NCBI GenBank assembly: GCA_965208395.1 | Contig: CBDBON010000003.1 | Span: 992,001-1,056,000, forward strand | Origin: CBDBON01 sp965208395 | Lineage (GTDB): Bacteria; Chloroflexota; Dehalococcoidia; Lucifugimonadales; CBDBON01 | Direction: 5' to 3' | DNA length: 64,000 nt | Shown: positions 58,991-64,000 of the stretch, one piece after another | Layout: each line of letters begins with the position of its first letter | How positions within the stretch are numbered: the first letter of the stretch is position 1 | Program-made: the position numbers and the translations under genes | The notes under the pieces: generated by a model | Databases searched by the model: none | Seen by the model: the letters and a program-made list of their open reading frames with translations, nothing else | Told to the model about the DNA's origin: nothing

Positions 58991-60292
58991 TTGAATACGG
59001 GAATCACAGAAGAGACGTCTCCGGACATCGAGGCCGGTCAAGCCACTCCACGCCCCGGCTTCAGCCCACTTTCCCGACTCCAGCGCCTTCCAATTGCCGA
59101 AGCCTTTGCGTACCGGGATTTCCGGTGGGTGTTCCTCGGCTCATTCGCCTCCTTCATGTGCATGAACATGCAGCTGGTCACCCAGTCCTGGCTGGTGGTC
59201 GAGCTGATGAACGACTCGCCACTCGCGCTGAGCCTGTCGATAGTATCGTTCACGGCGCCGATCACCGTCGTCTCCCTGCTCGGAGGGGCGATGGCCGACC
59301 GGATCCCGAGGCGGCGCCTTGTCATCTTCAGTCAGGTCGGGAACGGCGCGATGACGTTCCTGATGGCCACCCTGGACGCAACCGGCTTCATCGTCTTCTG
59401 GCAGGTGATGGCCATCGGCTTAGTCAACGGATCGATGATGGCGTTCAACATGCCCAGCCGCCAGGCGATCATCTCGGACATCGTGCCGGAGTCCCGACTG
59501 ATGAACGCCGTATCCGTCAATAACTCCAGCATGAACCTGACCCGGGTGATAGGCCCCGCCACGGCGGGGTTCCTGATTCTCTTCATCGACACGTGGGCGG
59601 TGTTCTACCTCGTCACCATCATGTATATCTTCTCCGCCCTGTCGATGGCCATGGTGCGCGCCGGATCCGAAGCGGTCTCCCGCTCTGGCAAGGGAGTCAG
59701 GGACGACATCGGGGCCGGTCTGTCATACGTGGCCCAGGACCCGACCCGCCTGGGGCTCATCATAATGTCCTTCATTCCGGCGCTCTTCGGCTACTCCTAC
59801 TATGCGCTTCTGCCGGCGTGGGGACGCGAGGCGCTGGACATCGGCTCTGAGGACCTGGGGATACTGATGATGCTGATGGGCGTGGGCGCGCTGGTCGGGA
59901 CGCTGATCCTGGCCTCCATGCGCAACTTCAACCGGCGGGGCGTCTTCCTGCTGCTCTTCTGCCTCCTATGGGGCATAGCCCTTGCCACGTTTGCCCAGAC
60001 GTCGAGCTATCTCCACGCCATACCTCTGCTGATGCTCATCGGCCTGTTGAACTCCGTCTTCATGTCTCTGAACATGACGCTCATCCAGATACACGCTTCA
60101 CGCGAGATGCGCGGTCGCATGATGAGCATCGCCATGATGAGCTTCGGGCTGATGCCGCTGAGCGGCGTGCCTTTCGGCATCCTGGCGGAGTACACCGGCA
60201 CTCCCTCTGCGCTGACGCTCAGCGGGCTGCTGCTCATCGCCTTCACCCTGGTCTTCTCCGTTGCCTACCCCAGCTACCGACGGATCGCGTGA
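58991..60292 (+). CDS. MFS exporter (EntS / MFS_3 type)
   Basis: 433 residues, 12 predicted helices after a 40-residue polar N-terminus. FAYRDFRWVFLGSFASFMCM, LGGAMADRIPRRRLVIFSQV and MPSRQAIISDIVPESRLMNA are typical of the enterobactin-exporter-like branch, usually drug or siderophore efflux. The substrate cannot be told; no siderophore genes are nearby. Start TTG 58991 has GGAGG at 58973-58977, a rather long 13-nt spacing, so the start is less certain than the family. Confidence 0.88.
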   Translation: MNTGITEETSPDIEAGQATPRPGFSPLSRLQRLPIAEAFAYRDFRWVFLGSFASFMCMNMQLVTQSWLVVELMNDSPLALSLSIVSFTAPITVVSLLGGAMADRIPRRRLVIFSQVGNGAMTFLMATLDATGFIVFWQVMAIGLVNGSMMAFNMPSRQAIISDIVPESRLMNAVSVNNSSMNLTRVIGPATAGFLILFIDTWAVFYLVTIMYIFSALSMAMVRAGSEAVSRSGKGVRDDIGAGLSYVAQDPTRLGLIIMSFIPALFGYSYYALLPAWGREALDIGSEDLGILMMLMGVGALVGTLILASMRNFNRRGVFLLLFCLLWGIALATFAQTSSYLHAIPLLMLIGLLNSVFMSLNMTLIQIHASREMRGRMMSIAMMSFGLMPLSGVPFGILAEYTGTPSALTLSGLLLIAFTLVFSVAYPSYRRIA

Positions 60293-60306
60293 AGGCGCCC
60301 CGTCTC

Positions 60307-60335
60307 TTGACGCCTATGGGGGCCGATGCTAGGCT
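60307..60335 (+). promoter_or_regulatory. Promoter of the second phosphotriesterase-like gene
   Basis: TTGACG (60307-60312), 17-nt spacer, TAGGCT (60330-60335). Start near 60342, 23 nt before TTG 60365 with a strong SD in between. Confidence 0.65.
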
Positions 60336-60364
60336 CCGGCCCAGCCCCCGACAGGAGGAGAGCC

Positions 60365-61417
60365 TTGGCTAAGAGCGATCTTACCGGCCTCATACAGACG
60401 GTGCTCGGCCCGGTCGCACCCGCGGAGCTCGGCCCAACGATGACTCACGAGCACCTACTCATCGACTTCCGATGCATGTTCAACCCGCCAACCGAGGCCA
60501 CGGAGCTCCGGCGCGCCTACGCCCCCGTCACGATGGACCTCCTCGGATGGATCGGCCGCAACTGGTTCGACAATCTCGACAACCTGATGCTCGACGACGA
60601 GGAGGCGACGATCGCCGAGGCGGGCCTCTACAAACGCGCCGGCGGAGGCACGATCGTCGACGCCACCACCTTCGGCATAGGCCGCGACCCCAGGGCGCTC
60701 TCCCGTATCGCGCGGGCGACCGGGCTCAACATCGTGATGGGCGCAGGCTACTACGTCGACATCGTCCACCCGCCCGAGCTGGACGAGATGACCGAAGCTG
60801 ACGTCGCCCGCCGCATCGTGGAGGAGATCCAGGTCGGCGTCGGGGGCACGGGGGTGAGGGCCGGCATCATCGGGGAGATCGGCTGCTCCTGGCCGCTCAC
60901 CCAGAACGAGCGGAAGGTGCTCCAGGGGGCGGCCGCCGCCCAGCAGGAGACGGGAGCGTCGATCCTCATACACCCCGGCAGAGACGACGCGGCTCCCAGG
61001 GAGGCGCTCGACGTTCTGGCCGAGTCCGGCGCCGACCTGGGCCGGGTGATCATGGGGCATCTGGACAGGACGACTACCGACTACGACGTGCTCACCGAGA
61101 TTGCGCAGAGCGGCTGCTACCTGGAGTACGACCTGTTCGGACTGGAGTCGTCGCACTACCCGCTATCGGGGATCGACATGCCCAGCGACGCACAGAGGAT
61201 GGACTTCATCGTGCGTCTGGTGAACGACGGCTTCGGCGACCGCGTCGTGATCGCGCACGATGTCTGCACCAAGCACCGCCTCGTCCGCTACGGAGGCCAT
61301 GGCTGGGCCCACATCCTGGAGCACATAGCGCCGGGGCTGGTCAAAAAGGGCCTCTCAGAAGAGCAGGTGGACGCGATACTGGTGGACAACCCAGCACGAA
61401 TACTGACCCTCGTGTAG
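60365..61417 (+). CDS. Phosphotriesterase-like metal-dependent hydrolase, paralogue 2
   Basis: 350 residues. Metal ligands: MTHEHL, the bridging Glu in IIGEIGC, LIHPGRD, IMGHLDRT and the Asp in VIAHDVCTKH. It shares long segments with the protein at 9009-10085, such as RISRATG/RIARATGLNIVMGA and ILVDNP, so the two are paralogues. As there, Glu replaces the carboxylated Lys, favouring lactonase or esterase activity. AGGAGGAG at 60353-60360 fixes the start at TTG 60365; the frame is open 13 codons further. RidA genes follow. Confidence 0.9.
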   Translation: MAKSDLTGLIQTVLGPVAPAELGPTMTHEHLLIDFRCMFNPPTEATELRRAYAPVTMDLLGWIGRNWFDNLDNLMLDDEEATIAEAGLYKRAGGGTIVDATTFGIGRDPRALSRIARATGLNIVMGAGYYVDIVHPPELDEMTEADVARRIVEEIQVGVGGTGVRAGIIGEIGCSWPLTQNERKVLQGAAAAQQETGASILIHPGRDDAAPREALDVLAESGADLGRVIMGHLDRTTTDYDVLTEIAQSGCYLEYDLFGLESSHYPLSGIDMPSDAQRMDFIVRLVNDGFGDRVVIAHDVCTKHRLVRYGGHGWAHILEHIAPGLVKKGLSEEQVDAILVDNPARILTLV

Positions 61418-61500
61418 GGCGCAGCACGGGCTGCACGCCCCGGACGAGGACGCCCCACGGAGCGTTGCTCCCTCGAGAGATAAGACCCAGGAGGTGACTC

Positions 61501-61968
61501 GTGTCCAGGACAGAGAAGAGACTTGCGGAGCTCGGCATCACGCTGCCGGACGCGCCGCCGCCGGTAGCCAGCTACGTACCCTTCGTACGCACAGGAAACC
61601 TGCTGTATCTCGCAGGACTGGGGCCGGCGGACAGACCAGACGGCACGTCGCCCACCGGCAGGCTCGGACAGGACCTGACCGTCGAGGAGGGGTATGAGGC
61701 CGCTCGCCTGACGGGAATCAACCTGCTGGCCAGGCTACGGGGCGCAGTCGGAGACCTCGATAGAGTCAAGCAGATCGTCAAGCTCCTCAGCATGGTAAAC
61801 TCCACGCCGGAGTTTCGAGACCAGCCGGCCGTCGCCAACGGCTGCTCGGACCTGCTCGTCGAGGTCTTCGGGGACAGGGGAAGGCACGCCAGGTCCGCAG
61901 TGGGCATGGCCTCGCTGCCGAACAACATACCGGTCGAGATCGAGATGATCGTGGAGATCGAGGAGTGA
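61501..61968 (+). CDS. RidA (YjgF/UK114) family protein, copy 1
   Basis: 155 residues. The pattern SYVPFVRTGNLLYLAGLGPA, LTVEEGYEAARLTGINLLA, VKLLSMVNSTPEFRDQP and GRHARSAVGMASLPNNIPVE is a longer RidA subtype (about 150 residues rather than 130). The Arg of RSAVGM is the substrate-carboxylate residue. RidA proteins hydrolyse reactive enamines or imines to ketoacids. A perfect AGGAGGTGA SD precedes GTG 61501. It is paralogous to the next gene. Confidence 0.92.
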   Translation: MSRTEKRLAELGITLPDAPPPVASYVPFVRTGNLLYLAGLGPADRPDGTSPTGRLGQDLTVEEGYEAARLTGINLLARLRGAVGDLDRVKQIVKLLSMVNSTPEFRDQPAVANGCSDLLVEVFGDRGRHARSAVGMASLPNNIPVEIEMIVEIEE

Positions 61969-62004
61969 TGCACGGCTCACGGGAGCCCAGGGAGGAGTGC
62001 GTAG

Positions 62005-62475
62005 ATGGGAGCTATTGAGGACAGGATAAAAGAGCTGGGCCACGAGCTTCCACCGCTCGGCGCGCCCGGCGGCAACTACGTCCCGACGGTCGCCGTGCCC
62101 GGCGCGGGGCTGGTGTACACGGCCGGCAACGTGGCGAGGCGCTCCGACGGGACGATGATCACGGGCAAGCTGGGCGGTGACCTGGCTATAGAGCAGGGCT
62201 ACGAGGCGGCGCAGGTGACCATGTTGAACCTGCTGGCCGCCCTCAAGGAGGAGCTGGGAGACCTCGACCGGATCACGAGGGTGGTCAAGCTGCTGTGCAT
62301 GGTCAACTGCACGCCGGAGTTCGGGGACCAGCCGGCGGTCGCCAACGGCGCGTCCGATCTGCTGGTGGAGCTCTTCGGCGACACCGGCAGACATGCCAGG
62401 TCGGCGGTCGGTATGGCCTCCCTACCCGGCGGCGTATGCGTCGAGATCGAGATGATCGTCGCGGTCGACGGGTAA
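62005..62475 (+). CDS. RidA (YjgF/UK114) family protein, copy 2
   Basis: 156 residues, a tandem paralogue of the preceding gene: same order (NYVPTVAVPGAGLVYTAGNV, IEQGYEAAQVTMLNLLAALK, VKLLCMVNCTPEFGDQP, GRHARSAVGMASLPGGVCVE) with the Arg in RSAVGM conserved. It lies 36 bp after copy 1, with an AGGGAGG SD region before ATG 62005. The two may form a heterotrimer or act on different enamines. A strong hairpin follows. Confidence 0.92.
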   Translation: MGAIEDRIKELGHELPPLGAPGGNYVPTVAVPGAGLVYTAGNVARRSDGTMITGKLGGDLAIEQGYEAAQVTMLNLLAALKEELGDLDRITRVVKLLCMVNCTPEFGDQPAVANGASDLLVELFGDTGRHARSAVGMASLPGGVCVEIEMIVAVDG

Positions 62476-62497
62476 CCCTGACGGGAATCCCTTGCGG

Positions 62498-62539
62498 CTA
62501 GAGAGGCCCCGCTGGCATATGCAGGCGGAGCCTCTCTAG
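62498..62539. terminator. Bidirectional terminator-like hairpin
   Basis: CTAGAGAGGC (62498-62507) and GCCTCTCTAG (62530-62539) form a perfect 10-bp stem, extended inside by CCGC/GCGG. It separates the convergent RidA gene and the binding-protein gene. No long T run, so efficiency is uncertain. Confidence 0.65.
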
Positions 62540-62571
62540 TTGCCTTATCAAGAACGGGTGTCTGGAGCGCT

Positions 62572-64000
62572 CTAGCGGGGGTCCTCGGCCGTCCTCGCCG
62601 GGTCAGACCACCACTGGTTGAGGTACATCGGTCCGCCCACAGGAGCGCCGCGCACGTCCACGTCCCTGATGTCCTTGTCGTAGATGCGCAGCTGATAGAA
62701 CTGGCCAAAGGGGACCCAGACGGGGTCGGCCCAGGCGAGATCGGCCATCTTCTTGGTGACGGCGAGCTGCTCTTCTCTCGTGGTAGCCGCGACGAATTCC
62801 TTCTTCAGCTGCTCCATCTTGTCCCCGGTCTCATACCCTCTCCCGACCGGGTATCCCCAGACACCCACCGCATCGGCTATGTCCTTGTCCTCAGCGTAGG
62901 TCCGGAAGGCGACGGCAAACAGGGGGTGGTAGCCGGCGGAGCTGGCCCAAGTGGTGAAGATGTCCCACCCTTCGGCGGTGGCAACGAGCGCGAGTGCGCC
63001 GGCCCAGTCCACCGCCTCGACCTTGACGTTCATGCCCACGTTCTCGAGCGCCTGCTTCAGGGGCAGCACTATCGGGTGGATGGTGGGGAAGTCCGTCGGG
63101 TCTACGATCTTGATCTCCTCGCCAGCGTATCCCGCCTGCTCGAGCAGCGCCCTTGCCCTCTCCGGGTTGTTCTGGTTGTAGAAGTCGGTGTTCGTGGTGG
63201 GCTCTCCCCACGGGGTCCCGCAGTGCATCAGAGCCGGACAGAGGAACCAGAGCGACGAGTCGCCATAGCCCTTCATGATGTTCTCGGCATTGACGGCCGC
63301 CGCGATCGCCTGGCGGACTAGGCTGCCCTTCTCGCTGTAGCCGAGGATCGGGTTGCTGGCGTTCATACCGATGTAGGGCTGCGCCCCGGGGATGCCGATG
63401 TGGACGGCCACCTTATCGGAGTTCTTGATGGCCTCCTCGTAGAAGTCGCCGGAGACCACATCCAGGGCGTCCACAGCTCCGGTGACGACGGCGGCGACGC
63501 GCGTCGCCTGGTCGGGTATCTCCACTATGTTCATCTGGGCGAAGTAGCCGAGCTCGGCGCCGGCCCTGTAGCCGGGCTCCTCCGTCCGGGGCACGTAATC
63601 GTCGAACCGGTCGAAGAATATCTCGTTGCCGGGGTCCCAACTCCTGAACATGTAGGGCGCCGAGCCGTTGAACTCCTGGGCTAGGTCGTCCGGGTACTTT
63701 TCGGCTATGTCCTTCGGCATCATGTTGACCTGCCAGCCGCCTACATAGCCGAGTCCCGTCATCAGGATCCCTGTGGCCTCGCTGAGGTGGATGATGAACG
63801 TGTCGTCGTCTACCTTCTCGAAGCTCTGCCATAGAGGTTCTATGATGGGGGCGAAGCTGGTGTCCCTGCTCATCCAGCGGAAAATGCTGGCCTCGACGTC
63901 CTCGGGAAGCGGCTTGCCGCCCTCGTGCCACTTGCGTCCCTCCCTCAGAACGAAGGTGTAGTGGGCGCCCGAGGAGTCCTCCCTAACCGTCCAGCTGTCG
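62572..64000 (-). CDS. ABC solute-binding protein, family 5, N-terminus cut off by the window
   Basis: The frame is open from the right edge to a TAG at 62572-62574, giving about 475 residues. Visible are the family-5 segments AHYTFVLREGRKWHEGGKPL (ending in the usual EDV), PYMFRSWDPGNEIFFDRFDD and VRQAIAAAVNAENIMKGYGD. The signal peptide and lipobox lie outside the window. An internal Met at 63873 is not the start, since conserved sequence continues upstream of it. Its permease partners would be encoded downstream on the minus strand, but the neighbours there are convergent RidA genes, so they must be elsewhere. Confidence 0.9.
   Translation of the reverse strand, partial: DSWTVREDSSGAHYTFVLREGRKWHEGGKPLPEDVEASIFRWMSRDTSFAPIIEPLWQSFEKVDDDTFIIHLSEATGILMTGLGYVGGWQVNMMPKDIAEKYPDDLAQEFNGSAPYMFRSWDPGNEIFFDRFDDYVPRTEEPGYRAGAELGYFAQMNIVEIPDQATRVAAVVTGAVDALDVVSGDFYEEAIKNSDKVAVHIGIPGAQPYIGMNASNPILGYSEKGSLVRQAIAAAVNAENIMKGYGDSSLWFLCPALMHCGTPWGEPTTNTDFYNQNNPERARALLEQAGYAGEEIKIVDPTDFPTIHPIVLPLKQALENVGMNVKVEAVDWAGALALVATAEGWDIFTTWASSAGYHPLFAVAFRTYAEDKDIADAVGVWGYPVGRGYETGDKMEQLKKEFVAATTREEQLAVTKKMADLAWADPVWVPFGQFYQLRIYDKDIRDVDVRGAPVGGPMYLNQWWSDPARTAEDPR

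Overview
The window is 64 kb of GC-rich bacterial chromosome with dense, mostly operonic genes, many GTG and TTG starts backed by good Shine-Dalgarno (SD) sequences, and TTGACA-type promoters. The gene mix fits a heterotrophic Chloroflexota bacterium of the SAR202/Dehalococcoidia type: several family-5 solute-binding lipoproteins with Ala/Pro/Thr-rich linkers, phosphotriesterase-like hydrolases, GMC and FAD oxidoreductases, HpaI aldolase, SMP-30 and CocE hydrolases. This placement is an inference from gene content; no rRNA, tRNA or marker phylogeny is available here. I saw no CRISPR array, insertion sequence or prophage.

Layout. 1-1.6 kb: the 3' part of dnaN and a histidine phosphatase. 1.6-8.8 kb: a peptide/amide importer operon (binding protein, AtzG-like subunit, amidase, two permeases), then a FAD oxidoreductase and a NifU-like protein. 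9-12.5 kb: a phosphotriesterase-like hydrolase and an NAD-dependent epimerase (-), then an M19 dipeptidase homologue with lost metal ligands (+). 12.4-14.6 kb: soxR divergent from a two-gene (split) transketolase, with a near-perfect SoxR-type promoter between them. 14.6-20.1 kb: a 20-G tract, an ABM-domain protein, a recombinase-like/GreA fusion, a CaCA-type exchanger and a large FAD/Fe-S 2-hydroxyacid dehydrogenase. 20.1-26.5 kb: two exported thioredoxin-fold lipoproteins, a beta-hydroxyacid dehydrogenase, an M16 peptidase and a GMC oxidoreductase.

26.9-41.9 kb is a transport island read on the minus strand. It holds one importer set with a CocE-type hydrolase, a shortened extra copy of its permease, a beta-lactamase-family hydrolase with a small lipoprotein, and a complete second importer (binding protein, two permeases, OppD, OppF). 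That OppD/OppF pair is the only importer ATPase pair in the window and may serve several permease sets. The binding protein at 39.4-41.8 kb carries a six-repeat stalk after its lipid anchor.

42-50 kb: XdhC and MocA-like molybdenum-hydroxylase maturation genes, an AlkD-like protein, an ABC-F ATPase, and an operon of a two-subunit CoA-transferase and an S9 peptidase. 50.4-57.4 kb: an MFS carrier, endonuclease Q, and an HpaI aldolase / SMP-30 / Gfo-Idh / aminotransferase operon. 57.6-64 kb: two MFS carriers, a second phosphotriesterase-like hydrolase, twin RidA proteins, and a binding-protein gene that runs off the right end.

The most interesting items are the SoxR-promoter/split-transketolase unit with an apparently leaderless start, the recombinase-domain/GreA fusion, the repeat-stalk binding protein, the shortened permease duplicate, and the M19 homologue without its HxD metal ligands.
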